Below, one piece after another: positions 24,811 to 32,931 of a stretch of DNA of 64,000 nucleotides (its first letter is position 1; each line of letters starts with the position of its first letter). The stretch comes from Halomarinibacterium sp034670265 (lineage in GTDB: Bacteria > Bacteroidota > Bacteroidia > Flavobacteriales > Flavobacteriaceae). Location: contig JAXMNU010000002.1 in the NCBI GenBank assembly GCA_034670265.1, positions 124,001 to 188,000 of the forward strand, in the 5' to 3' direction. The notes under the pieces are model-generated. The model was not told the origin of the DNA, made no database searches, and saw only the letters and a program-made list of their open reading frames with translations. The position numbers were made by a program, and so were the translations under genes.

Positions 24811-26502
24811 TTACCAACTTCCACCGCCGCCACCGCCAAAGCCACCACCGCTAGAGCCTCCACCTCCTCCACTTCCAGATGAACTTGGTGAACTTACCAT
24901 AGTAGATTGAGCAGAACTCATGGCACTATCAAATGATTGAGAAAAAGAGTGCATTGAGAAAGGCCTATTAGAGGTCGTGCTATACCAATCTGGTGGCTTA
25001 ATATTCAAATCTTTAAACTTATGTGCCCATTTTTCAAAATAACCAAAGGCTAAGGCGTATGCCATTGTAGTTTCAAAATAATGAGGGTCTTCTTTTAAAA
25101 GTACTTCTAATCGGTTTGCTTCCGCTAACTTTACAAACTGCCTAAATCCCTTTAAATGAGCCAGCATTTCATTTCCTTTTGAGTTTTTCTTTATCATAAA
25201 AATATTGAGGAATAACAATATAATACAAGAAACAGCTACCGAAATTGCTCCAATTAATCCCCAGAAATACAGGACAATGGGAGTCAACACAAAAAGAAGC
25301 AAGACTAAAACACCTGACATAATCGCTTTTACCGCTCTAGATTTTGGTAAATAATAGGGTTGTGCTTCCTTTTTAAGTAATAATTTTGCTTCATTCATGG
25401 TAGTATAAAAAGTGTCTTTTAAACTACTTATTGTGACAACATCTCTAGAGCCCCTAAACAATTCTTTAAACAATTTTCGTTCATAGGGCGGAGAATCATT
25501 AGGAAGTTCTTTTAGTTTATTTAATTGGGTGTCATTTTTTTGAAACAATCCTTTTTTCTCAATCTCTTTAATCATAATATATCCTTGCGCACCCCAATAT
25601 GGTAGTAAGGAAATTAAATCGGAAGTATCACCACTATCATCTATTAGATAGCCTGCTAGAGCAGGGTTAATATTCTCGGGAGGATAGTAATTGGTAACTG
25701 AAATAACCTTATCATCCTTTCCGTGTTTTCTCCAAACAATGTAAAAGAATCCAAATAATAGCCCGATAACTAAAGTCCAACCATATTTAGCTCCAAAAGG
25801 CCACCATGGCAATTGTTCTTTAATAACGTTGGTCGGCAAACTTACCAGAACGGTAACGCTATCTCCGTATCTAGAAACATATCCCGGATTACTCTGAATA
25901 GTGATAACACCTTCATTTAAGTCTACTGCAAAATCTTCACTCAAATTCGTATTCCCGTAGGATCCCGAGTACACTTTTATATCGCTTTCATCTATTGAAA
26001 CACTCTCTGGTAAGTGAGTGGTAAAGCTCATTGCTTCAAAATTTGCATACCAATCTGATGGCTTTAAATTCCAATAAAATTGAGTAGCTTCTTTTTCGAA
26101 TAGAAATGCGTTCTCTACACGATAATGAATGTTGTACTCCTGAGGACCCGTAACAGTAACATTAGCATCTCCAATTTTTATTTCAATAGTTCCAGATAAG
26201 TCATTAATTATTTTATTGGATGTGACATATTTCCAACCAGGGACTTCTACATTTTTTACTCTAATCGCTCTTTTCTCGTAGTCTCCCTCTTCATTAAGAA
26301 GATCGTACTTAAGCTGAATATTTCTGAAAATTCCATGTTTATGAGCATAAAAGGTGAGATTGTACTTTTCCTTCACATCGAAATACCCCTCTTCTTCAAT
26401 AAAAACTTCGGCAGCATAATTATTGACAATAAAATTTTGAGCATATGAATAGCAGGTAGAAACAACAAATACTAGCAGTATGCGCAATAGTAGTTTTGGC
26501 AT
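24811..26502 (-). CDS. DUF2207 membrane protein
   Basis: A 563-residue protein. The signal peptide ends near SYAQ (22). The N-terminal DUF2207 extracytoplasmic domain covers about 25-230 (FIEEEGYFDVKEKYNLTFYAH, LFEKEATQFYWNL). A membrane helix lies near 237-257, then a cytoplasmic region, and two more helices near 390-440. The tail is rich in Ser and Gly and ends in a glycine run plus SW, as in most members. Function is unknown. It follows lemA with a one-base gap, the usual pairing. Confidence 0.9.
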   Translation of the reverse strand: MPKLLLRILLVFVVSTCYSYAQNFIVNNYAAEVFIEEEGYFDVKEKYNLTFYAHKHGIFRNIQLKYDLLNEEGDYEKRAIRVKNVEVPGWKYVTSNKIINDLSGTIEIKIGDANVTVTGPQEYNIHYRVENAFLFEKEATQFYWNLKPSDWYANFEAMSFTTHLPESVSIDESDIKVYSGSYGNTNLSEDFAVDLNEGVITIQSNPGYVSRYGDSVTVLVSLPTNVIKEQLPWWPFGAKYGWTLVIGLLFGFFYIVWRKHGKDDKVISVTNYYPPENINPALAGYLIDDSGDTSDLISLLPYWGAQGYIMIKEIEKKGLFQKNDTQLNKLKELPNDSPPYERKLFKELFRGSRDVVTISSLKDTFYTTMNEAKLLLKKEAQPYYLPKSRAVKAIMSGVLVLLLFVLTPIVLYFWGLIGAISVAVSCIILLFLNIFMIKKNSKGNEMLAHLKGFRQFVKLAEANRLEVLLKEDPHYFETTMAYALAFGYFEKWAHKFKDLNIKPPDWYSTTSNRPFSMHSFSQSFDSAMSSAQSTMVSSPSSSGSGGGGGSSGGGFGGGGGGSW

Positions 26503-26503
26503 C

Positions 26504-27064
26504 TTAAGAAAAATCTACTTTCACATTTTCACGTTCCGAAGCATCCGTTTCAAAAAAGCTGAAGGATTGATAAGGCATCATTCCAGCAAAAATAACTCCC
26601 GGAAAGCTTTCTCCATAGGTGTTATTTTCCCGAACAGTGCTATTGTAAAATCTACGGCTCCGTTCTAAAGCTTCTTCAATTTCACTTAGCTTATTCTGAA
26701 GGTCTACAAAATTAATATTTGCTTTTAAATCGGGATATGCCTCTCCTAAGGCAAAAATACTTCGCAAGGTTTGTTGTAACTGATTTTCGGCTTTAATCTG
26801 TGAGTTTATATCGTCACTTGGTACAGACATAGCAGCATTACGCGCTTGTATGACTCTTTCAAGCGTGTCTTTTTCATGAGACGCATAACCTTTTACCGTT
26901 TCAACCAAATTAGGAATAAGGTCATAACGCCGTTTAAGGGCGACATCTATATTACTCCAAGCATCTTTTACTTGATTTTTGTTTTTTACAAAACGGTTGT
27001 AAATAGAAATGGCAAATACAGCCAATAATAGGAGAACTCCAAATAACACTAAATAAAATACCAT
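26504..27064 (-). CDS. lemA: LemA family protein
   Basis: A 186-residue protein with one N-terminal membrane helix (FYLVLFGVLLLLAVFAISIYN). A helical-bundle domain follows, with the family blocks NQVKDAWSNIDVALKRRYDLIPNL (read here as two adjoining pieces), VIQARNAA, LQQTLRSIFALGEAYPDLKAN and FYNSTVRENN. LemA proteins are membrane-anchored with the bundle outside or inside depending on species; their role is unclear. It is the first gene of the lemA-DUF2207-DUF2188 unit. Confidence 0.94.
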   Translation of the reverse strand: MVFYLVLFGVLLLLAVFAISIYNRFVKNKNQVKDAWSNIDVALKRRYDLIPNLVETVKGYASHEKDTLERVIQARNAAMSVPSDDINSQIKAENQLQQTLRSIFALGEAYPDLKANINFVDLQNKLSEIEEALERSRRFYNSTVRENNTYGESFPGVIFAGMMPYQSFSFFETDASERENVKVDFS

Positions 27065-27143
27065 GGTCTAATAGTTTGTTGATTAGTTGCTTGTCACTAT
27101 TTAAAGTTACAATTATTTTATAAGATAGAATCAATAATTGTAT

Positions 27144-27680
27144 TTAGCTTTTAAGTTTATCTGCGTGCAACTTTCTTAACTTAGCCAGTTTAGGAGTAAT
27201 GACATAATTACAATAGCCTTGCTCCTGATTTTGATTGTAATAATCCTGATGCTCCTGCTCTGCTTCATAGAAAATTTCCAAAGGACTAATCTCGGTTACA
27301 ATTGGCTTGTCATAATATGGACTAATTTGCTTCACAACTGCTGAAGCAATTTTATTCTGAATATCATTATGATAATAAATTACCGAACGATACTGCGTTC
27401 CCACATCGGCTCCTTGTTTGTTTAAGGTTGTTGGGTCGTGGGTAGTCATAAATATGATTAATAACTCTTCATAAGAAATGACCGAAGCATCAAAAGTGAC
27501 TTGCACCACTTCGGCGTGTCCTGTTAAACCTGAACAAATCTCACGATACGTTGGCTTGCCTGGCGCAGTTCCTCCCGTATACCCCGACACTACTTTTTCA
27601 ACCCCTTTTACTTGCTGAAAGACAGCTTCGGTGCACCAAAAACAACCTCCACCAACTGTCATTTGTTTCAAATTATTCAT
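27144..27680 (-). CDS. msrA: Peptide-methionine (S)-S-oxide reductase MsrA
   Basis: The enzyme repairs the S-epimer of methionine sulfoxide in proteins using thioredoxin. The 178-residue length is normal. The catalytic motif GGCFWCTEA has C13 as the nucleophile. YSGYTGG-like substrate residues occur in VVSGYTGGTAPG, and EQEHQDYYNQN is the C-terminal family block. No signal peptide is present, so it is cytoplasmic. The start overlaps the msrB stop by eight bases, so both stereoisomer reductases are made from one transcript. Confidence 0.96.
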   Translation of the reverse strand: MNNLKQMTVGGGCFWCTEAVFQQVKGVEKVVSGYTGGTAPGKPTYREICSGLTGHAEVVQVTFDASVISYEELLIIFMTTHDPTTLNKQGADVGTQYRSVIYYHNDIQNKIASAVVKQISPYYDKPIVTEISPLEIFYEAEQEHQDYYNQNQEQGYCNYVITPKLAKLRKLHADKLKS

Positions 27681-28134
27681 AGGAAGCCTCCTCTTTCTGA
27701 AGCACCATAGATTCTGAATTTATACAATATCTCAGACCACTAGGCTCTGGACCATCGGGAAATACATGCCCTAAATGTCCATCGCAAGTATTACACATTA
27801 CTTCTACCCGCACCATTCCAAAGGAAGTGTCTTTATGATATTTTATCGCATTTTCCTTTATCGGCTGTGTAAAACTTGGCCAACCCGACCCAGATTCAAA
27901 TTTTATAGTAGAATCGAATAAGGGTGTATCACAACAAACACAATTATATTTACCTGCATCGTGAGCACTACAAAGTGCCCCAGAATGAGGTCTTTCGGTG
28001 CCTTTTAATCGTGTAATTCTGAATTGCTCTGGGGTAAGAATTTCTTGCCATTCGGCTTCAGACTTCTCAACGCGTTTATCGGGAGTTGGGTTTCCATTTA
28101 CGCTATAATTGATGATTTCTTTCCAAGTAAGCAT
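27673..28134 (-). CDS. msrB: Peptide-methionine (R)-S-oxide reductase MsrB
   Basis: A 153-residue reductase for the R-epimer of methionine sulfoxide. Zinc ligands are C65/C68 and C114/C117. The catalytic cysteine is C137 in LRYCINS, and substrate residues lie in SGSGWPSFTQP and GHLGHVFPDGP. I start at MLTWKEII, the usual family beginning; ten more codons are open upstream. It is translated ahead of msrA with an eight-base overlap. A 9-bp inverted repeat lies just upstream at 28164-28189. Confidence 0.96.
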   Translation of the reverse strand: MLTWKEIINYSVNGNPTPDKRVEKSEAEWQEILTPEQFRITRLKGTERPHSGALCSAHDAGKYNCVCCDTPLFDSTIKFESGSGWPSFTQPIKENAIKYHKDTSFGMVRVEVMCNTCDGHLGHVFPDGPEPSGLRYCINSESMVLQKEEASYE

Positions 28135-28163
28135 ACGTATTTTTCCTTTCTGTTTAATGTGCA

Positions 28164-28189
28164 TAATTCCGAAAACTGAGTCGGAATTA
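28164..28189. promoter_or_regulatory. Perfect 9-bp inverted repeat upstream of msrB
   Basis: TAATTCCGA and TCGGAATTA are separated by eight bases, between the CdiI-like gene's stop and the msrB start. No T-run follows on the minus strand, so it is more like an operator or mRNA hairpin than a terminator. The regulator is unknown. Confidence 0.4.
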
Positions 28190-28235
28190 CTGCAATTTTC
28201 TTACAATTTCTATATCTATTCAATCGTGGAAGTTT

Positions 28236-28652
28236 TTAAATCAAATTACTGTCAATTCTTTCCTTGATTTGACAATAGAATTTTTCTCCAATTTGATTTT
28301 TTATTTCCACCGACTTAGATTCTAGCATTTGCCTTAACTTTTGAAAATCATTCGGATTTTCAGTCCAAAATTCATTTGGAATTCTTGAAACAACGTCCAA
28401 CAAATCTCCCTCAAAATAATCACCTTCTGCTAGAATATTTTCATCTAGTTTTTCAAAAGCAATTTCAACTAGATACTCAAGACCAATTTTTTGAGAAATT
28501 AAAAGCCTAATCTGTTCAATAGTTAAATCTTTTAAAGGAATTTTTCGGTATTTGTGACAATTAATTACAACACTGGATGGAAATTCTATTGACTCACTCC
28601 AAAAGTCATTTTCTAATTGTTCTAAAGATTTTGACTTCTCTGTTAACCTCAT
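28236..28652 (-). CDS. CdiI-like contact-dependent growth inhibition immunity protein (orphan)
   Basis: A 138-residue protein. The order KSLEQLENDFW, VINCHKYRKIPLKDLTIEQIRLLI, IGLEYLVEIAFE and ILAEGDYFEGDLLDVV matches the small family annotated as contact-dependent growth inhibition immunity proteins. Those bind and neutralise a cognate CdiA toxin domain. No CdiA, CdiB, Rhs or other toxin gene lies beside it, so it is an orphan here, possibly kept for protection against neighbours or with another role. It sits between hisS (four-base gap) and msrB on the same strand. Confidence 0.72.
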   Translation of the reverse strand: MRLTEKSKSLEQLENDFWSESIEFPSSVVINCHKYRKIPLKDLTIEQIRLLISQKIGLEYLVEIAFEKLDENILAEGDYFEGDLLDVVSRIPNEFWTENPNDFQKLRQMLESKSVEIKNQIGEKFYCQIKERIDSNLI

Positions 28653-28655
28653 TTC

Positions 28656-30344
28656 TTAAAACTTTGCGACAAGCGCTTCAAAGTCAAGGGAAACTTGTTC
28701 CCCACTCTTCATATTCTTCAACGTAAATTCCGAAGCCTCCATTTCACTCGCGCCAGCCAATACTGTAAACGGAATGTTTCGCTTATCTGCATACCCCATT
28801 TGTTTCCCCATTTTAGCAGCATCGGGATATAATTCCGCTGAGATTCCCTGCTGACGTAATTTCGAAATCGCTTGCATCGCATACAATGCTTCGCCCTCTC
28901 CAAAATTGATAAACAACACTTTGGTATTTGCGGAAGCCGTTTCAGGAAACAAATTCAATTCTTCCAATACCAAATAAATTCTGTCCAAACCAAATGAAAT
29001 TCCCACCCCACTCATATTTTTCAATCCGAAAATCCCGGTTAAATCATCGTAACGTCCACCGCCACCAATGCTTCCCATCGCAACACCTTCTGGTGCTGCC
29101 ACTTCAAAAATAGCACCCGTGTAATAATTAAGTCCGCGGGCGAGCGTGACATCGATTTCTAAACTAGCCGATTCCAAACCAAGTGTTTCCACCGAATTCA
29201 CAATAAACGAAAGTTCTTCAACTCCTTTCATTCCTACTTCGGAAGAAGCCAATAAATCTTTTAATAAATCCAACTTATCTGAAGCACTTCCACTTGCTGT
29301 AAACAGTGGCTGTACTTTTGAAATAGCAACATCAGAAATTCCTTTTTCGCGCATTTCCTTTTTTACACCCTCCTCGCCTATTTTATCCAGCTTATCGAGT
29401 GCTACCGTAAAATCAATGAGCTTATCGGTTTCGCCAATCACTTCAGCAATACCGCTCAACACTTTACGATTATTCATTTTAATAGTGGTGCCCTTCAGTT
29501 TTAATTTTGAAAAAACGGCATCGTACAATTGCACCAACTCTACTTCCTGCCAAAGGGAATCGCTTCCAACGACATCTGCATCACACTGATAAAACTCACG
29601 AAAACGCCCCTTTTGTGGACGATCGGCCCGCCAAACGGGTTGCATTTGGTAACGCTTAAATGGAAAGGTAATCTCGTTTTGGTGCTGCACGACATAGCGT
29701 GCAAAGGGTACCGTTAAGTCGTAACGAAGGGCTTTTTCTGAGATAAATTGGGAGAAAAAAGAATTATTCTCATTAGTCCATTTTTGAAATAAAATTATTG
29801 ATTCATTCTTAATCGCAGAATGATCTTTGTTTGTTAAAATATCATTTTTAATTAAATTATTTACAATTTGCAAGAATGTCTCCTCTCTGGCAAACAAGAC
29901 CTCAACAAACATTAACCAGAAAGATGTATTAAATACATTTTTTCCATCAAAAGAAAAATTTTCATCAATACCTTCCGTAAATACTTTTAAAATATTATCT
30001 GACTTCTGATTCTCTAATTCAATAAAAATATCAGGATTCATTTGTTTTTCAGAGGCCAGATTTCTAAAATAGGAAGTAAATAATTTTTCAGTTCTATCAA
30101 TAAAAAACTGTGAAAACTTACTTAAATAATCCCCACTATTCAGAATTTTAAAAATCAATCGGTCGCCTTCCTCTCCATATTTTCCCATAAGGGTTTCGCT
30201 GTTTTCGAAACTTGGGGTTTCAATGGGTTGAAATCCGTAGGTGGTGAAACAGCTATTAATGGTATCCATGATATAATTTCGTTTCACCACTTCTTCGGGT
30301 GAAAAATCACGAGTGCCTTTGGGTATGGAAGGTTTTTGTGCCAA
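28656..30344 (-). CDS. hisS: Histidyl-tRNA synthetase with large insertion
   Basis: The enzyme charges tRNA(His). N-terminal KPSIPKGTRDFSPEE and motif 1 (GFQPIETPSFENSETL) are followed, after SGDYLSK, by about 124 residues that normal flavobacterial HisRS lacks. The conserved ISEKALRYDLTVPFARYVV, FKRYQMQPVWRADRPQKGRFREF motif 2, ARGLNYYTGAIFEV and GGGGRYDDLTGIF then follow, with the C-terminal anticodon domain. Length is 562 against about 455-460 usually. I start at TTG 30344 (MAQKPSIP); a TTG at 30371 would lie inside a TATATTTG promoter box. No frameshift is seen, so the insertion is translated. Confidence 0.93.
   Translation of the reverse strand: MAQKPSIPKGTRDFSPEEVVKRNYIMDTINSCFTTYGFQPIETPSFENSETLMGKYGEEGDRLIFKILNSGDYLSKFSQFFIDRTEKLFTSYFRNLASEKQMNPDIFIELENQKSDNILKVFTEGIDENFSFDGKNVFNTSFWLMFVEVLFAREETFLQIVNNLIKNDILTNKDHSAIKNESIILFQKWTNENNSFFSQFISEKALRYDLTVPFARYVVQHQNEITFPFKRYQMQPVWRADRPQKGRFREFYQCDADVVGSDSLWQEVELVQLYDAVFSKLKLKGTTIKMNNRKVLSGIAEVIGETDKLIDFTVALDKLDKIGEEGVKKEMREKGISDVAISKVQPLFTASGSASDKLDLLKDLLASSEVGMKGVEELSFIVNSVETLGLESASLEIDVTLARGLNYYTGAIFEVAAPEGVAMGSIGGGGRYDDLTGIFGLKNMSGVGISFGLDRIYLVLEELNLFPETASANTKVLFINFGEGEALYAMQAISKLRQQGISAELYPDAAKMGKQMGYADKRNIPFTVLAGASEMEASEFTLKNMKSGEQVSLDFEALVAKF
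29748..30119 (-). other. Insertion of about 124 residues inside hisS
   Basis: This segment lies between motif 1 and the RYDLTVP block of HisRS. It is AT-rich and encodes a helix-prone, charged and aromatic sequence (FIDRTEKLFTSYFRNLA, FWLMFVEVLFAREETF, IILFQKWTNENN). It keeps the reading frame. It lacks intein splice residues, zinc-finger cysteines and any family I recognise. FSQF occurs at both edges, a possible trace of duplication. Confidence 0.7.
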
Positions 30345-30368
30345 GATGCTATATTTATATTTGTATTG

Positions 30369-30376
30369 CAAATATA
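30369..30376 (-). promoter_or_regulatory. -7 element of the hisS promoter
   Basis: The minus strand reads TATATTTG, an exact TAnnTTTG match 25 bases before the chosen TTG start. This argues against the longer start at 30371. No well-spaced -33 was found. Confidence 0.5.
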
Positions 30377-30568
30377 AGTAAGTACTATATTAAAGTCTAA
30401 TAGTTCGTTTAATAGTATTGCTTGAAAGAGACAAGAACAAAGAACAAAGATAAAAGAGAGGAATTCTCAAGAAATCCAATAATCCAAATATCCTATCATC
30501 TAACAAGCCAAAAAATCTGTAACTTTATGCTTTGTTTGTAGTCTAATGCAACAATAACTCACCATAGC

Positions 30569-31810
30569 ATGTTTAAACTCTTTCGGGAAAATGTACGTAT
30601 TGCGCTAGATTCGATAAAATCTCAGCTACTTCGTACTATTTTAACTATTGTCATTATTGGGATTGGTATTTGGGCATTGGTGGGTATTTTAAGTGCTGTA
30701 ACAGCCTTGGAAAATACTATTTCGGGAAGTTTTGCCTCTATGGGTTCCAATACGTTTAACATTCAGCGGTATGAATTTACCGTGCAACGCGGTGGTAGTG
30801 GGGAACGAAAAATAATCAACCCCATTATTAGTTACAACGACATTCGAGAATTTATCGACACCTACGATTACCCCTATACACAAACTTCGGTTTCCTTTTT
30901 AGGAACAAGAACCGCCGAGGTGAAATACGATAATGAAAAAACCGACCCAGAAGTGCAAGTTTTTGGTGTTAATGAACACTATCTGGAAAATACAGGGACA
31001 AAAGTGGATTCGGGACGTGAATTGAATTTTTTTGATATTCAGAATAACAATAAAGTATGTGTGATTGGTTCCGATTTTCTGAAAAATTTATTCGAAACCG
31101 AAAACCCCATCGGGAAAACCATTAGTATTCGGGGGTCTAAATTTAAGGTGGTAGGTGTTTTGGAAGAAAAGGGTTCTACCTTCGGAAACAACCAAGATTT
31201 AAAAGTGCTTATTCCTATTCAGGTGGCACGAGGAATTTATACGGAACCTAATATTAACTATACTATTAGCATTAAAGTTGATAAAAAGGAGTTAATGCAG
31301 GAAGCCGAAGATGCTGCTATTGTGACGTTCAGAAATATTCGGAGGTTGAGTCCCGTTGAAGATAATAACTTCGGCATTGAACGCAGTGACGATCTAATTA
31401 ATCGTATTGCTTCCATCACAGGTGTTTTAGAAACGGCAGCTTGGATTATTAGTGTTATTACCATTTTAGGATCTTCCATTGCCTTAATGAATATTATGCT
31501 CGTTTCGGTAACTGACCGTACTCGAGAAATTGGGGTTCGAAAAGCGATGGGCGCCAAACGTTCTACTATTTCTACCCAGTTTTTTATTGAAACCATTGTT
31601 ATTGGTCAGTTTGGATGTATCCTCGGAATCCTTTTGGGAATTCTCACTGGATTTATCTTTGCGAAAGTTGTCGATTTCGAATATACGCTCCCTTGGATGG
31701 CAATGTTTGCATCGGTCATTATTTCCTTTGTGGTAGCAGTGATTGCAGGCTCCTATCCTGCTAGTAAAGCTGCGAAACTAGATCCAATAGAAAGTCTACG
31801 TTACGAATAA
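30569..31810 (+). CDS. MacB/FtsX-type ABC transporter permease
   Basis: A 413-residue permease of the MacB type. An N-terminal membrane helix is at about 20-45 (TILTIVIIGIGIWALVGIL). A large MacB-like periplasmic domain covers about 50-270. Three C-terminal helices form the FtsX domain, with SVTDRTREIGVRKAMGA, the conserved coupling segment, and the terminal SYPASKAAKLDPIESLRYE. It works with a LolD/MacB-type ATPase, but none is encoded next to it here, so the partner must be elsewhere. It is convergent with the DUF6495 gene (two bases between stops). Confidence 0.92.
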   Translation: MFKLFRENVRIALDSIKSQLLRTILTIVIIGIGIWALVGILSAVTALENTISGSFASMGSNTFNIQRYEFTVQRGGSGERKIINPIISYNDIREFIDTYDYPYTQTSVSFLGTRTAEVKYDNEKTDPEVQVFGVNEHYLENTGTKVDSGRELNFFDIQNNNKVCVIGSDFLKNLFETENPIGKTISIRGSKFKVVGVLEEKGSTFGNNQDLKVLIPIQVARGIYTEPNINYTISIKVDKKELMQEAEDAAIVTFRNIRRLSPVEDNNFGIERSDDLINRIASITGVLETAAWIISVITILGSSIALMNIMLVSVTDRTREIGVRKAMGAKRSTISTQFFIETIVIGQFGCILGILLGILTGFIFAKVVDFEYTLPWMAMFASVIISFVVAVIAGSYPASKAAKLDPIESLRYE

Positions 31811-31812
31811 TT

Positions 31813-32286
31813 TTAGGTAGGTAAGATTTTCTGAAAAGCGTCAAATAATTCCCCTTTTGAAATAACAGCTCCCTGTTGAATGAGCTGAAAAATATCAACA
31901 TTTTTATCTTCAGAATAGCTTTTTGAAGCCGTGAACAATTCCACAGAATCATGCTGAAAATTATTCTGAAGCCATGCTAATCCTTCTTTTGTACATAAAT
32001 CGATGGATGTGTCGTTTACTTTTACAACAATAAGCACCATCTCTGAAGCTTCCATTTTAAAAAGAAATAATTGTTGCGGCGAATGATTTTCGAGATAGTT
32101 TGCTTTTTTCAAAACACCTTCCCAAACCAAATCGCTAAAGATTTCCATTTCTTCCTGGGCTACTTCGGGTTGTTTTTCCTTAATGCTATCCCATTCATCT
32201 TTGGTAATACTTTGGGTGGCTAAAAAATTGATAAATTCTTGATGCAGCTCTAAAAATTGCTCTTTTGTGAGTAAACTATACTTCAT
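31813..32286 (-). CDS. DUF6495 family protein
   Basis: A 157-residue soluble acidic protein beginning KYSLLTKEQFLELHQEFINF. It contains EVAQEEMEIFSDLVWEGVL and LFLFKMEASEMVLIVVKVN. The pattern is that of a conserved Flavobacteriaceae family annotated as DUF6495, function unknown. No signal peptide or membrane segment is present. A TATTTTTG promoter box lies five bases upstream of the ATG, so the mRNA may be nearly leaderless. It follows the tlpA-like gene on the same strand. Confidence 0.8.
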   Translation of the reverse strand: MKYSLLTKEQFLELHQEFINFLATQSITKDEWDSIKEKQPEVAQEEMEIFSDLVWEGVLKKANYLENHSPQQLFLFKMEASEMVLIVVKVNDTSIDLCTKEGLAWLQNNFQHDSVELFTASKSYSEDKNVDIFQLIQQGAVISKGELFDAFQKILPT

Positions 32287-32290
32287 TTGG

Positions 32291-32298
32291 CAAAAATA
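32291..32298 (-). promoter_or_regulatory. -7 element directly upstream of the DUF6495 gene
   Basis: The minus strand reads TATTTTTG (TAnnTTTG). With initiation about 6 bases downstream, the transcript would begin at or very near the ATG. Confidence 0.4.
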
Positions 32299-32299
32299 G

Positions 32300-32863
32300 T
32301 TACTCTGCTAACAATTTTTCAATAATGGCTTTGGTTTTTTCACTATCCCAGTTGGCAGCGCCCACTTTTTCAATCACAATCTCCCCTTTTTTTGAAATAA
32401 GATAGGTTGTGGGAAACGAATTAGTTTCCAAAGCATCCGGTAATTGCTCCTTCGGAATATAAATAGGCAAGCGATATCCTTTTTTCTGAATAAATCGCTG
32501 AAGTATTTCAGCATCCTCTAAAGACACAAAATAGAAATCAACTTTATCTCCATACTCGTTGTAAAGATTTTGCATCGAGGGCATTTCGGCAATGCAAGGT
32601 GGGCACCATGTCGCCCAAAAGTTTATTAAGGTTACTTTTCCTTCAGATTTACTGAAATTAATAGAACTTCCTTCTAAATCGACCAATTGCCATTTGTAGT
32701 CCTGTACTTTATTTCTTTTCGAAGCATCTACTTCCGAGGGGCTAAAAGCAATCAATCTGTTTACAAAAACCTTTATAGGCATTCCCGTTTGGGGAATAAA
32801 TAGCAAAGCAAGCAATACAAGAAGTAAAATAGTACTTCCGTGTTTTTTAAAAAAAAATTTCAT
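32300..32863 (-). CDS. TlpA-family thioredoxin-like protein
   Basis: A 187-residue membrane-anchored thiol-disulfide oxidoreductase. One N-terminal hydrophobic helix (about 10-25) places the domain in the periplasm. The thioredoxin fold has WATWCPPC with C87 and C90. The cis-proline segment is TNSFPTTYLI, and a TlpA-type insertion FYFVSLEDAEI is visible. Such proteins reduce disulfides in cytochrome c maturation or protect periplasmic cysteines. It is separated from the DUF6495 gene by 13 bases. Confidence 0.93.
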   Translation of the reverse strand: MKFFFKKHGSTILLLVLLALLFIPQTGMPIKVFVNRLIAFSPSEVDASKRNKVQDYKWQLVDLEGSSINFSKSEGKVTLINFWATWCPPCIAEMPSMQNLYNEYGDKVDFYFVSLEDAEILQRFIQKKGYRLPIYIPKEQLPDALETNSFPTTYLISKKGEIVIEKVGAANWDSEKTKAIIEKLLAE

Positions 32864-32931
32864 TTTGCAAAGGTCGGTTCAATAATTTAAAAATCTTAAA
32901 AAAATACTACTTTTATAAAAAACCAAAAACT

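Noticed and set aside
24807..24872. Longer N-terminus for the DUF2188 protein
   Set aside because: The extension is low-complexity Ala/Val/Glu read from the Gly codons of the DUF2207 tail in another frame.
29748..30119. Intein or group II intron inside hisS
   Set aside because: The segment is too short for an intein, lacks Cys/Ser and His-Asn splice residues at its borders, and keeps the frame without intron-like RNA structure.
30345..30371. Longer hisS start
   Set aside because: It would begin inside a TATATTTG promoter box and add nine residues not found in the family.
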